NCBI GenBank assembly: GCA_964509425.1
Contig: CAZDWZ010000007.1
Coordinates: 248,001 to 312,000, forward strand
Direction of reading: 5' to 3'
DNA length: 64,000 bases
DNA from: CAZDWZ01 sp964509425
Lineage (GTDB): Bacteria > Bdellovibrionota_C > UBA2361 > SZUA-149 > CAZDWZ01
Part shown: one piece after another, positions 25,740 through 34,372 of the stretch
Position numbering within the stretch: the first letter of the stretch is position 1
Layout: each line of letters starts with the position of its first letter
Made by a program: the position numbers and the translations under genes
The notes under the pieces: generated by a model
What the model saw: only the letters and a program-made list of their open reading frames with translations
Database searches by the model: none
Told to the model about the DNA's origin: nothing

Positions 25740-26372
25740 ATGGGAAATAACAATATCTCTTCATCGATGGTAGTCGATCTCATGGCAGTAGCTTCTCTCT
25801 CGCTCCAAGCGAAACCGTTTCTTCGGTCCGATTCAAAATCAGTCGGGCGGACAGGTATGGACAGGGCTATCGATCTCCTCAAATTCTTGAAATGTCACGG
25901 TGCTTGGTTTCGAACTCTCTCAGCCTACGACGTGAGCAGCGACGCCGACTTCCAGCGGTTGGGAATCGACCTCATCTGGTTTGTGAGAGCCGCTACGTGT
26001 ACATCCGCGGTTACCGTCGAAGTCAAAACAGATCGGCATCACAAAGACGGCAATTTTTTCTTCGAGACCATAAGGGACGTAGAGCGAAACGTAGAAGGGA
26101 CGTTTCTGAGCTCGACCGCAGAGTGGTTGTTTTATGTGTTCCCAGAAATCGATACTGTGTACTGCATCCCCTTGCTCGATGCACGTGAGTGGTTCCTTAC
26201 CCATTCGGGGGAATGTATTAAGAAGACGGTGTCCGGCGTTCGTCATGACCGGACGTTGCAAGCCACGGGGAGACTCGTTCCGTGCTCTCGACTTCTCCAG
26301 GAGGTTCCCGGAGTGAGGCGCTTCGTAAAGCAAGATGAGGAATGGCTCGGCGAAGGAGCGGTTAAATTGTAG
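25740..26372 (+). CDS. Possible PD-(D/E)XK nuclease-like protein
   Basis: A 210-residue protein. FQRLGIDLIWFVR followed by VTVEVKTDRHHKDGNFFFET gives the order Asp ... Glu-x-Lys, with Asp and Asn/Phe/Glu after it. That fits the PD-(D/E)XK nuclease core of phage and restriction-associated nucleases of the form IEVK.D.....GN...E. I judge this by motif only. A tryptophan- and cysteine-containing C-terminal half follows. The ATG at 25740 has a weak GAG upstream; the ATG at 25767 is an alternative. It sits next to a broken foreign gene, but its own composition is host-like. Confidence 0.62.
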   Translation: MGNNNISSSMVVDLMAVASLSLQAKPFLRSDSKSVGRTGMDRAIDLLKFLKCHGAWFRTLSAYDVSSDADFQRLGIDLIWFVRAATCTSAVTVEVKTDRHHKDGNFFFETIRDVERNVEGTFLSSTAEWLFYVFPEIDTVYCIPLLDAREWFLTHSGECIKKTVSGVRHDRTLQATGRLVPCSRLLQEVPGVRRFVKQDEEWLGEGAVKL

Positions 26373-26386
26373 GGCAGACGTTCTTG

Positions 26387-26869
26387 TTATTTCGCTTCGT
26401 AGAGCATTACGTGTTCTTGCTCCTCGGGATCGTTTCTCGAGACGACCGCGACGGCTTCCTCAGTCGCACTCAAATTCACCGGTTGGTGAGGAACATCTGG
26501 CGGAATGAAGAGAAAGTCACCCGCCTGATTGATTACTTCCTTTTCGAGGTGCGCTCCAAACCGTGTCTTCACGTTCCCTTTCAAAATGTAAACCGCCGAC
26601 TCAAATCGCTCGTGCGAATGAGCTTGCGCACTGCCACCCGGAGGAATGATAACGAGATTCATCGAGAGCGCCTTGGCGCCGGTCGATTTTCCCGAGACAC
26701 CGACAAAGTTCGGAAGCTTTTGCCGGGTCATCGTTTTTGCTTCGGGTCTAACTGTGATGAGCTCCGCATTCGAATATCTGGCAGCGTCGGAGTTCTGAAC
26801 ATGCGGACAGCTGCAGCCGGAAACAGGCGGAATAAGCAGCAACATCGGGAGAAGAATAGTTCTCATCAT
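26387..26869 (-). CDS. Cupin-domain lipoprotein
   Basis: A 160-residue protein. The signal peptide ends in the lipobox VSGC (Cys19), so it is a lipoprotein. The cupin motif 1 is GGSAQAHSHERFESAVYILKG (His, His, Glu ligands) and motif 2 is GDFLFIPPDVPHQPVN with the fourth His. Many such cupins act as small-molecule binders, isomerases or dioxygenases; the substrate is unknown. It is convergent with the nuclease-like gene. The promoter region, 32-111 bases upstream of the ATG, holds four tandem 20-bp repeats. Confidence 0.85.
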   Translation of the reverse strand: MMRTILLPMLLLIPPVSGCSCPHVQNSDAARYSNAELITVRPEAKTMTRQKLPNFVGVSGKSTGAKALSMNLVIIPPGGSAQAHSHERFESAVYILKGNVKTRFGAHLEKEVINQAGDFLFIPPDVPHQPVNLSATEEAVAVVSRNDPEEQEHVMLYEAK

Positions 26870-26900
26870 TTTTAACCTGCAACAATATCAAGAGTGCACA

Positions 26901-26980
26901 GAGATATTTCAAGAAACACTGCGATATTTCAAGAAACACTGAGATATTTCAAAAAACACGGAGATATTTCAAGAAAGCCG
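26901..26980. repeat. Four 20-bp tandem repeats, candidate operator array
   Basis: Four consecutive units at 26901, 26921, 26941 and 26961 share the core gatatttcaagaaa; the first reads gagatatttcaagaaacact. Within each, tttcaagaaa is an inverted repeat (TTTC/GAAA). A degenerate fifth copy may lie at 26884-26900. The 20-bp period places units on the same face of the helix, as expected for cooperative regulator binding. They lie directly upstream of the cupin lipoprotein. Confidence 0.75.
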
Positions 26981-27360
26981 AGAGCACATGAAGAAAAATA
27001 GCAACGTCTTCACTCAGTTTGGTTGCGTCGCGCGATTCGAGCACATCATATCTCGCCGGTTGCGTAAATGTTAAAATCCGGATTTCGCCGATAACTTTCT
27101 TTCTTGCTTATCCCCCACCTCGATGAAATAGTAGCAAGTGCCGGTTGTTCATTCAGAACTATTCTCTTCCGTGTAGATCTTCTCCATGAGGTCGCTCACG
27201 AGCGGTATTTTTTGCTTCGCGTCTTTTCGTCGGCTCCGTACAGATTACTATTTTCCTGAACGTCTCTCCTCACTCTCGACGATGGGATTTCGAAGTTCGT
27301 GCCGCTCGCTGAGGAGCCGGCCTCAATAATACCCGGCAATACCACCACGGAGGTTGAACC
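26981..27360. other. 380-bp stretch without a supported gene
   Basis: Host-like AT-richer DNA up to about 27290, then GC-rich leader of the next gene. I see no further gene. GGAGG lies just before the ATG at 27361. Confidence 0.4.
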
Positions 27361-28173
27361 ATGTTCCCGCACACCCTCACCCGCGCGCTCTTCGCGCTCC
27401 CGCTGTTCGTCGCGATGCTCGGCCTGCAGCCCGCGAGCGCCGACGCGTTCCGCCCGAAGCCGAAGTCGCCGCTGTTGCGACCCGAGCGTCCCGACCTTTT
27501 CCTCCCCAAGAAGCAGGTGTCCCCCGACTTCACGCCGTACGAGGAGCGCGAGAAGCGGTTCACGCTGATGTACGAGGACGGCCTCGAGAAGCGAGAGCCT
27601 CCCACGGCGTCCATGGCAGAGGCCCGCGAGGCCCTTGGACGCGTCGAGGCACGCATGGGGCCGTTCACGTCGAAGTTCAAGCTGGTTGTCGTCACCGAAC
27701 TCTCCGGCAACAAAGACCCGTACGTCGCGATCGGCACGTTCGGGAAGGACCCGGCGGTGCTCGTAACGTTCAACGGCACCGTAACACCCGTCATCGCCCA
27801 TGGAATGGGCATGCTGCGCATCGAGGAGCTGAAGACGAAAGCACCCGTCTGGCTCCGGCACGGCGGCGCGCGGATCTTCGTCCGAGCCGACGGGTTCGAC
27901 AAGCGCCTGTTTACGGTGCTGGACGAGAAGGAAGGTCCGGCGGCGTACAAGGACGCCGATGCGTGGATGAAAGGCAAACATACGGATGACGGCGACAAGC
28001 TTCACGCGCTGGCGACCGGCTGGATGCTGGTCTACTACTGCACGGAGGTCTGCCCGAAACGCCTGACCGTCGAGGAGGTGATGAACCTGAAGGACGCCGA
28101 TCGTCCCGACCCCGAGACGGCATGGAAGGCGGTGAAGGACAAGCACAGCAAAATGGAGAAGAAGGGCAAGTGA
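27361..28173 (+). CDS. Exported GC-rich protein of unknown function
   Basis: A 270-residue protein with a signal peptide (FALPLFVAMLGLQPASA, cut near residue 28). The centre reads VIAHGMGMLRIEELKTKAPV then WLRHGGARIFV. The spacing recalls gluzincin-type peptidases (HELTH ... P.WL.EG.A.Y), but the catalytic Glu and second His are replaced (HGMGM). If related, it is a dead relative. The rest is rich in Lys/Asp. No family confirmed. GGAGG precedes the ATG, and codons are strongly GC-ending. A hairpin follows the stop. Confidence 0.62.
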   Translation: MFPHTLTRALFALPLFVAMLGLQPASADAFRPKPKSPLLRPERPDLFLPKKQVSPDFTPYEEREKRFTLMYEDGLEKREPPTASMAEAREALGRVEARMGPFTSKFKLVVVTELSGNKDPYVAIGTFGKDPAVLVTFNGTVTPVIAHGMGMLRIEELKTKAPVWLRHGGARIFVRADGFDKRLFTVLDEKEGPAAYKDADAWMKGKHTDDGDKLHALATGWMLVYYCTEVCPKRLTVEEVMNLKDADRPDPETAWKAVKDKHSKMEKKGK

Positions 28174-28194
28174 TCCCGCACAGCGAACTACTGC

Positions 28195-28237
28195 GAGAGA
28201 AGCCGGCCCTACCACGAAGGTCGGGCTGGCTCCTCTC
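28195..28237 (+). terminator. Long imperfect hairpin behind the foreign secreted gene
   Basis: gagagaagccggccctac (28195-28212) pairs with gtcgggctggctcctctc (28220-28237), 7-base loop, with four mismatches. No T-run. It begins 22 bases past the stop. Confidence 0.5.
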
Positions 28238-28359
28238 CAACCACAAATCTCATCGCAGCTAAGAGGCATCCATTCGAAGATCGGCGTGTCGCAAACTCAA
28301 GAGTAATGCAGTTAAAGCCTTCAAACTCATCATCGGGCTCGCCCTGACATACAAAAGTC

Positions 28360-28384
28360 GCGGCACTGGCGGCGCCGGTGCCGC
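28360..28384. terminator. GC hairpin in the intergenic region
   Basis: gcggcactggc-ggc-gccggtgccgc: an 11-bp stem (one G-T pair) with a three-base loop. A second stem, tcatagcg (28414-28421) with cgctatga (28437-28444), follows 30 bases on. The rest of 28238-28495 shows no gene. It could be a terminator or part of the leader of the DUF892 gene. Confidence 0.4.
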
Positions 28385-28495
28385 CTATCGCTCATTTCAT
28401 TAGCTAAGGGTGCTCATAGCGGTCGCAGCTCGTCCTCGCTATGAACGTGCGGGACGCACCGAAACCCCAAGTATAAATTTTGCGAGGAACGTAAG

Positions 28496-29104
28496 ATGAA
28501 GATTGAATCGATGGATAAACTGCTCGAAGACCAGTTGAAGGATCTCTACAGTGCGGAGAATCAACTCTTGAAAGCTCTGCCGAAGATGGTCAAGGCAGCT
28601 CGCTCACCCGAGCTCCAAGAAGCATTCAATGCCCATTTGAAAGAAACAAAAGTGCAAGTCGAAAGACTAGACCAGATTGCCAAGATCCTTGGCTCCAAGC
28701 TCACAGGGAAGAAATGCGCCGCCATGGAAGGACTGGTTGAAGAAGGGAGCGAAGTGCTCGATGCTGATGCTCCCGATCAGATCCTCGATCTCGCACTGAT
28801 CGCTGCGGCTCAACGGGTCGAGCATTACGAGATTTCCGCCTATGGAAGTGCGCTAGCACTAGCCGAAAACCTCGAAAAAATGGACATTGCTGAGCTTCTT
28901 GATCAGACCCTCGACGAGGAATCCTCTGCTGACGAAAAACTCACTGCCGTGGCCACCGAGATTTTCGCCGCTTTCGGAGGCGGAAGCGAAGAGGAAGGAG
29001 AAGATGCCGGGGACGACGACCTCGATGATGAGGATGGCGAAACCGAAGAAGAGGACGAGGCCTCCCCTCGCAGTAAGGGCCGATCTTCTGAGTCCCGTCG
29101 CTAG
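28496..29104 (+). CDS. Ferritin-like DUF892 (YciF) protein with acidic tail, copy 2
   Basis: A 202-residue protein. Residues 1-165 are the same four-helix DUF892 fold as the 4078 gene: QLKDLYSAENQLLKALPKMV, AHLKETKVQVERLDQIAKIL, AAQRVEHYEISAYGSALALA and LLDQTLDEESSADEKLTAVA. A 40-residue Asp/Glu-rich tail ends in Arg/Ser; the first copy lacks it. Such a tail often mediates nucleic-acid or basic-protein contacts, which is interesting beside the histone-like protein at 3623 (inference). AGGA precedes the ATG. Confidence 0.9.
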   Translation: MKIESMDKLLEDQLKDLYSAENQLLKALPKMVKAARSPELQEAFNAHLKETKVQVERLDQIAKILGSKLTGKKCAAMEGLVEEGSEVLDADAPDQILDLALIAAAQRVEHYEISAYGSALALAENLEKMDIAELLDQTLDEESSADEKLTAVATEIFAAFGGGSEEEGEDAGDDDLDDEDGETEEEDEASPRSKGRSSESRR

Positions 29105-29121
29105 TCCGCAAAGAACTTGAA

Positions 29122-29155
29122 GAGATTCCCGATGACACCGGTTATCGGGAATCTC
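29122..29155. terminator. Bidirectional hairpin between convergent genes
   Basis: Perfect 12-bp stem gagattcccgat (29122-29133) with atcgggaatctc (29144-29155), 10-base loop. It sits between the DUF892 stop (29104) and the FG-GAP fragment stop (29177). No T-run. Confidence 0.65.
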
Positions 29156-29176
29156 CTAACCAACTTCTCATTCCTA

Positions 29177-29458
29177 CTAGCGGGCACCCGTCGGATGGCA
29201 ATAGGTCTGTCCATCGCTGTAGCGAAACACAGCGACCGAGTCGAAGTTCCCTTGAGCCCGAGAGCCAATGATCGGAACATCGATGTTCGGCCAACCCCAT
29301 TGTATTTTTGCGGTGCTTCCCGTCGCGTAATTAATGAGCCAACTCGCGGACGCGGGCCGATAGACCGCTGTGTCATCCTTCCGTCGGCGTTGTTCCGTCG
29401 CGAGAATTATCTCACTCTGTAACGAAGGTGTTTGGTTCAGCGACTTTCGACTTCGCAT
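29177..29458 (-). CDS. FG-GAP/VCBS-like repeat piece, probable detached tail
   Basis: A 93-residue frame with ATG overlapping the end of the large FG-GAP gene by 22 bases. It contains DTAVYRPASASWLINYATGS, AKIQWGWPNIDVPIIGSRAQ and FDSVAVFRYSDGQTY. This is the D.AVYRP...W...G...QWG...D.P..G...D.AVFR pattern of integrin-like VCBS propeller blades. It is unlikely to fold alone. Either it is a coupled small gene, or the original single gene was split by an indel before this point; the frame just upstream reads DGNNADGR. Confidence 0.52.
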   Translation of the reverse strand: MRSRKSLNQTPSLQSEIILATEQRRRKDDTAVYRPASASWLINYATGSTAKIQWGWPNIDVPIIGSRAQGNFDSVAVFRYSDGQTYCHPTGAR

Positions 29459-31410
29459 CCTTGAGATGGGTCATAGATATCAACCAAGCTCCTGCAATCG
29501 GGGTACATCTTGAGCCGAGCTGGACTACCCGAGCGTCCCGCTGAAGTTCGCCGGAGGATTTCTGCGAACTCCATTTCGTGACAGCGCCGGCCCTTCCTTC
29601 CGACAAGGACGGAAGCCGGAGGATTCCCAACACATCCGTCGCTGTCGAGTGAAGAGAGATCGACTCGCCCGACACCCCAGCGCAAAGCGACTGGGAGATC
29701 GTTGCGACTCATCTCCTCACCGGAGAAGGAAACAGAGCTTCGGTCACCGTATTGAACTCCTGCCACACCGCGGCTGAGCGTGTATTTTTCCCGATTCAAT
29801 CGGCGGCAGCGAAGCTTCTGAAAACAGCCGGGACATTTCCCGGGCTCGCGTTCGGGGTCCCAGTACACTCCAGTGGCAATCGAATCCGGTGGACACCGAT
29901 CCTCCGTAAAGATTTCCTCTTCCGCCAGAACATCCTCCTCCGGCAGAGGACAGCACGTTCCCGCTGGGAGAGATCCATCGTCTTGGTCGAAAAACGCATA
30001 CCCGTCCGGACATTCGGACTGTCGATTCCAATTCGTATTGTTTGCGCCGGTCGTGTAGCCGAGACAGATCGACGGTTTGCGCTCTTCGGAGTTTTTCGAA
30101 TGGAGTTCGGCGTTCTCTGAATGTTTTCGTTCGAGATCGACAAGGAAAACGAAGTTCTCTCGAAGGGCTTGGTCGTGTTCTCGTCGAAGCTCGGGAGAAA
30201 ACACTACGCGGCTCTCGTTTAACAGCCTGACGTCAACGGTGTTTTCCTTCGGCAGAAAAATCTCGGCGACCCCATTGTTATTCGTTCGAAACAGCGCGCC
30301 GGAAGCGAACACTTCCGCTCCCACGATAGGCTTTCCGGGCTTCGTCAGGATGAATAAAAGCCGCCCTTGCACTTCGAATAATAGATCCTCAAGTCCATCG
30401 CCATCATAGTCTCCTACTGACGAGATTGGTCGGCGATGGAGCAGAAGAGAGAGCTCGTTATTCGGCATCTCAAGCATCCCTTCTCCGTAGGGAAGCACGA
30501 CCCAACTTCCGTGACTTGCTGCCCCCGGTAGAATCAACTCAGTCCGCCCGTCTCCATTGAGATCCGCTAATTGCGGATCGAGAAATCTAAACGTCCTCGG
30601 GGCTGAAGAGAAAGTCTTTCGATTCTCTGGGCCGCCTGAAAGGAGAATGGTAAGTTCCGGATGCCTGAGGACGAAATTGCGCCGGAACTGTGCGTCGAGT
30701 CTAAATCCGAGCCATCGCCACCCGTCCAGCGGATTCGCGACAACCCGATCGATACGTCCCCCCCATCGCGAGCCGTGCGCTGAGAATAAGATCGAAGCCG
30801 ATTTCTCTGTGCCGAACAATTCAAACCCTTCGGATTCGTTGTCAGGCAGAGGATAGAGCACGCTCGCCTCCGCCAGCCCTTCGGGGAGCGGAAACTTGAA
30901 CCATCGAAGGGGATCCTCGCCACAGCTCGCTCCTGAGTACAGCTCCCTTCCTTTGGGTTTCGGAACAAAAAGCGAATCACAGGCCCCCTTCTCAACTCTC
31001 CCAACTCGAACGTTGTCCCAGTCGAGTTCGGCCGGGAGCACTCCGATCGCTCTCAGCTCAACGAGCTCGACTAGGGGATCAAACCGGAGGCTAAAGATTT
31101 TTCGAGTGGTCGGGTTGAAAAAGATCGGTTTTTTCCGCCCAGCACAATCCAGGTCAGCAGATAGAATTTTTTGCGAATCCAAAAGCTCAGGAGGCAGCTT
31201 TCGGTCGAACTGCTGAAATGATGGCCGACGTTCAAACTCGCGGACAATAACTTGGACTGCCGCTCTCTGCGGAATAGTTTTACGACAGAAATAGAAGCTC
31301 TGATCGGGCTCCGTAGATTGCGAAGCTGCGAGTACTCGTTCCGCCGAACACAGAAAGGCAACGAGGCAGAACCAAATCAAGAATACTTCTCTATTCAGCC
31401 GAAATTCCAC
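29437..31410 (-). CDS. Large secreted protein with FG-GAP/VCBS repeats
   Basis: A 657-residue exported protein (signal about 1-28, WFCLVAFLCSAERVLAA). Two calcium-binding-type loops are visible, ADLNGDGRTELILPGAA and GDYDGDGLEDLLFEVQG, typical of FG-GAP blades in a beta-propeller. The C-terminal third is rich in cysteine (ECPDGYAFFDQDDGSLPAGT, CPGCFQKLRCRRLNRE). It probably binds ligands or carbohydrate at the cell surface; no enzyme signature. The GTG start at 31410 has CGAGGA upstream. The 29177 piece may be its missing C-terminal blade. Confidence 0.8.
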   Translation of the reverse strand: MEFRLNREVFLIWFCLVAFLCSAERVLAASQSTEPDQSFYFCRKTIPQRAAVQVIVREFERRPSFQQFDRKLPPELLDSQKILSADLDCAGRKKPIFFNPTTRKIFSLRFDPLVELVELRAIGVLPAELDWDNVRVGRVEKGACDSLFVPKPKGRELYSGASCGEDPLRWFKFPLPEGLAEASVLYPLPDNESEGFELFGTEKSASILFSAHGSRWGGRIDRVVANPLDGWRWLGFRLDAQFRRNFVLRHPELTILLSGGPENRKTFSSAPRTFRFLDPQLADLNGDGRTELILPGAASHGSWVVLPYGEGMLEMPNNELSLLLHRRPISSVGDYDGDGLEDLLFEVQGRLLFILTKPGKPIVGAEVFASGALFRTNNNGVAEIFLPKENTVDVRLLNESRVVFSPELRREHDQALRENFVFLVDLERKHSENAELHSKNSEERKPSICLGYTTGANNTNWNRQSECPDGYAFFDQDDGSLPAGTCCPLPEEDVLAEEEIFTEDRCPPDSIATGVYWDPEREPGKCPGCFQKLRCRRLNREKYTLSRGVAGVQYGDRSSVSFSGEEMSRNDLPVALRWGVGRVDLSSLDSDGCVGNPPASVLVGRKGRRCHEMEFAEILRRTSAGRSGSPARLKMYPDCRSLVDIYDPSQGCEVESR

Positions 31411-31507
31411 GGATCCTCGCTGCCTTGTGCCGCCTCACTACCCGCCTTCAGTTATCGGACAGTTTAGTCGATTTAAGAAGAATAGGATTCCATTTCTGGA
31501 GGCGAGC

Positions 31508-32245
31508 ATGGGAAACGGCAGGATTCTCGTCGTTGAAGATAATCCTTCGATGCTTCTTCTTTACTCTGAGCTGGGAGTCGAGCTCGGGCGACCGATTGAA
31601 GCCGTGGGCGACGGCCGAGATGGACTCCAGCGCGGCCTATCAGAACCGTTTGATCTCGTCATCCTCGATTTGAGCCTTCCTCACCTTGGCGGGATGGAAA
31701 TCTGCCGTCAACTAAGAGAACGGCGTCCAGACCTTCCAATTCTCATGGTGACCTCCCGCGTGGAGCAATCCGATAAGATTCTCGGATTTGAGGTCGGCGC
31801 AGATGATTATGTGACGAAGCCGTTTCATATGCCTGAGCTGATTGCCCGAGTCACCGCGATACTTCGCCGGCAGCGGGCGTATCAAAGCTCTGGAGCCATG
31901 CGACCCCAAAACTCGACTCCGGTTCTCCGATTTGACGAGCTTGAGATTGATCAGGCGCGGAGAAAGATTCGCCGTGACGGAGTCGAACTCGAGTTCTCCG
32001 CACTGGAGTTTGACGTGATTGCTTATCTCGCCGTCCACGCCGGAAAACCCGTCTCCAGGGAAGTATTGCTCTCCGATGTCTGGGGGTATTCGCCAAGTTC
32101 GAGCGAGAACTTTGACGCGACCCTCAGTAGCACTCTTTCCCGCATTCGGACGAAGCTGGAGCCAACACCGGAAAGACCCAAGTTCATCATGACGGTGCGG
32201 GGAGTCGGTTATCGCTTTGTTGAACCCACCTCCTCGGAAGAGTAA
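31508..32245 (+). CDS. OmpR-family response regulator
   Basis: A 245-residue two-domain regulator. Receiver: acidic E10/D11, phosphoacceptor D54 (VILDLSLPHLGGMEI), K104 in DYVTKPFHMPELI. C-terminal winged helix with LEFDVIAYLAVHAGKPVSRE, TLSSTLSRIRTKLEPTPERP and VRGVGYRFVEP, the OmpR/PhoB DNA-binding signature. GGAGG is 5 bases before ATG 31508; an in-frame GTG at 31427 is unlikely. The partner kinase starts 11 bases after the stop. Confidence 0.93.
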   Translation: MGNGRILVVEDNPSMLLLYSELGVELGRPIEAVGDGRDGLQRGLSEPFDLVILDLSLPHLGGMEICRQLRERRPDLPILMVTSRVEQSDKILGFEVGADDYVTKPFHMPELIARVTAILRRQRAYQSSGAMRPQNSTPVLRFDELEIDQARRKIRRDGVELEFSALEFDVIAYLAVHAGKPVSREVLLSDVWGYSPSSSENFDATLSSTLSRIRTKLEPTPERPKFIMTVRGVGYRFVEPTSSEE

Positions 32246-32256
32246 CCGTTTGTCGC

Positions 32257-33798
32257 ATGAGTTCCATCCTCCGAACGCCGGCGCGACTCTCCCTCTCACT
32301 CACGCTTGGTGCAGTTCTCCTCTTCGGAATCTTCAGCGCCGTTCAAGGTCTTAGCTTCACCGCCTATTGGAGGCGACACTTTTATCAGCAAGAGCAGCTC
32401 GGGTCTTGGTCGCTGGCCGAACAGATTTCTCGCCAGTTCGATGCTTCACTTTCTCCAAACATCGATTTTGCTTCTCTGCGGCGGACGGCAGACGAGATTC
32501 TCGAAGTGAATCCAAACATCGAGATATATCTGGTAGAGCCTACGGGAACAGTTGGCGCCGTTTTTTCACGTGAGCCTCAGACAGTACTGCCGTCTCAAGT
32601 CGACCTCCTGCCGATCAAGGATTTTCTCCGCACCGGTGCTCGCATTAACGCCCCGATGTTCGCGTCCGATCCGCAAATGCCGTCTCGGAGCGTGATTTTT
32701 AGTGCCGCACGTGCACGAGTCTCCGAAGATGGAGGTTTTGTGTTCGTAGTCCTCAAGAGTCGCCGTGCAGCCCGAATTCAAGTCCGGGCTTTCGATGAAG
32801 GTTCCTATTTTGGAATAGCATTCTCATCACTCGTTGCTCTGGTAATCGCCTCGGTGGTTGGCTACTTCATCTCCCGACATCTCGTACTTCGACTCCGGAA
32901 CCTCATGGCGGCCGTTCGCCGTTTAGATCATGGAGATTTGAGTGCACGCGTAGAGTCGCACGGACGAGATGAGATTGCCGAACTTGGGCGAGCGGTGAAT
33001 CAAATGGCTTCTTCGCTACAAAGCACCCACGCTGAGTTGGAGAAGAAAGATATGCTGAGACGCGAACTCATCTCCAACATTTGGCATGACATCCGCGGAC
33101 CGATCGCAGTTCTCCAAGGCTTAGGGACGATGCTCGTGAACGAACAGCAGACCGAATCGGCGAGCATTGTTGCGGAAAGTGTCGTGGCTAATGCACGGCA
33201 ATTGAACCACTTTTTGGACGAGCTTCGCGCCTTGAGTGAGCTCGAGACCGGAGAACTCACCATTCGGCGGGATGCCGTCGATCTCGTCGATGTTTGTGAA
33301 GAGACACACACTGCTGTCCTGCCGCTCGCGCAACAGTCGGAAGTGGATCTCCGGTTAGCCCTCCCGGAGAGCGACGTCCCCTACGCAGCGGGTGATTCAG
33401 CGCTACTCTCGAGGCTGCTTAGAAATCTCGTCGAAAACGCCATTCGATACACCCCGAAACAGGGAATCGTCACCATTCAGCTTGAACATCTGGAAGTCGG
33501 GCTTGCACTCTCAGTTGAAGATACGGGAATGGGAATATCGGAGGAGGAGCTTTCCCGCGTCTTTGAACGGCACTTCCAAAGCCGCGCGGGGAATGAGGAA
33601 CGTTACGGAAGCGGAGGGCTCGGACTCGCAATAGTCAGAAAGATTGCGGAAGCTCATGCTTCGGAGGTCACCGTCGAGAGTTCGCCCGGACGAGGGGCAA
33701 AATTTACTGTTCTGTTACAAAATTTTAAATCGGAAAAGAATCCGCCCGACGAACGAGAGAGAGAATCTCCTGCAGTGCCATCGGCAGCCAAGCAGTAG
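32257..33798 (+). CDS. Membrane sensor histidine kinase
   Basis: A 513-residue kinase. TM1 is in the first 35 residues, then a periplasmic domain of about 150 residues with many acidic and hydrophobic strands, TM2 (GIAFSSLVALVIASVVGYFI), HAMP (LRLRNLMAAVRRLDHGDLSA), and HisKA with the phosphoacceptor His277 in SNIWHDIRGPIAVLQG. The ATP domain has N-box LVENAIRYTPKQG, G1 VEDTGMGI, F-box FERHFQS and G2 YGSGGLGLAIV. Forms a two-component system with the preceding regulator. Stimulus unknown. Confidence 0.93.
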   Translation: MSSILRTPARLSLSLTLGAVLLFGIFSAVQGLSFTAYWRRHFYQQEQLGSWSLAEQISRQFDASLSPNIDFASLRRTADEILEVNPNIEIYLVEPTGTVGAVFSREPQTVLPSQVDLLPIKDFLRTGARINAPMFASDPQMPSRSVIFSAARARVSEDGGFVFVVLKSRRAARIQVRAFDEGSYFGIAFSSLVALVIASVVGYFISRHLVLRLRNLMAAVRRLDHGDLSARVESHGRDEIAELGRAVNQMASSLQSTHAELEKKDMLRRELISNIWHDIRGPIAVLQGLGTMLVNEQQTESASIVAESVVANARQLNHFLDELRALSELETGELTIRRDAVDLVDVCEETHTAVLPLAQQSEVDLRLALPESDVPYAAGDSALLSRLLRNLVENAIRYTPKQGIVTIQLEHLEVGLALSVEDTGMGISEEELSRVFERHFQSRAGNEERYGSGGLGLAIVRKIAEAHASEVTVESSPGRGAKFTVLLQNFKSEKNPPDERERESPAVPSAAKQ

Positions 33799-33907
33799 AT
33801 TCTATCTCTACGAACATATTTGAAGCTCCTCTCAAATTCTTTCGTGCTTAATATACCTTGCCCAAAAGCCGAGAAAGTTTGTCAAAGTTCGTCTTGGTTG
33901 TCGGGAT

Positions 33908-34372
33908 GTGCTTGGCGTCCCTTTAATTGCACTTGCTCGATTGGCACGAGCCTTGCTCGGCCGGGTCGAGATTCTCGAGAGGTGGGCAACAGCGGAATAC
34001 GAAGCCTACTATGCAAGACAGGCCGAGGCCGAGCGGAAGTATCAGGGCGATGGCACATATGGGATTCTACGCGTCAGAAACAATTCGGCGCTCGATCAAA
34101 TGCTCCTGCAATTAAACGGCGTAAAGAAGATGCTCAACGCGAGGCCGATCGACTACAAAGCTCTGTTTGATGCGCTCAGACAATTAGATGAGGCGCTCGC
34201 AAAGCTCGAAGCGCAATTTTCCCCCGGCGGTGATTTATACGATCCGACGATTATGGAGGACAGTATCTTCAATCCGCAGAAGTACGTCGCAGATTATCGG
34301 GCAAAAATCAGTACGCTCTTCCAAAAACTCCAACAGCAAAAGTGGAAGTTGGACGGGGTGCGCGTTGACTAA
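33908..34372 (+). CDS. Helical protein of unknown function
   Basis: A 154-residue protein with a GTG start. It is rich in Ala, Leu, Arg and Lys (EILERWATAEYEAYYARQAE, ALRQLDEALAKLEAQFS) and ends in a coiled-coil-like segment. No family recognised; no clear ribosome site. The stop overlaps that of the convergent FAD/NAD(P) gene by four bases, which supports both reading frames. Confidence 0.52.
   Translation: MLGVPLIALARLARALLGRVEILERWATAEYEAYYARQAEAERKYQGDGTYGILRVRNNSALDQMLLQLNGVKKMLNARPIDYKALFDALRQLDEALAKLEAQFSPGGDLYDPTIMEDSIFNPQKYVADYRAKISTLFQKLQQQKWKLDGVRVD

Noticed and set aside
26901..26980. Tandem repeats as a CRISPR array
   Set aside because: Units are contiguous, 20 bp and without spacers; no cas genes.
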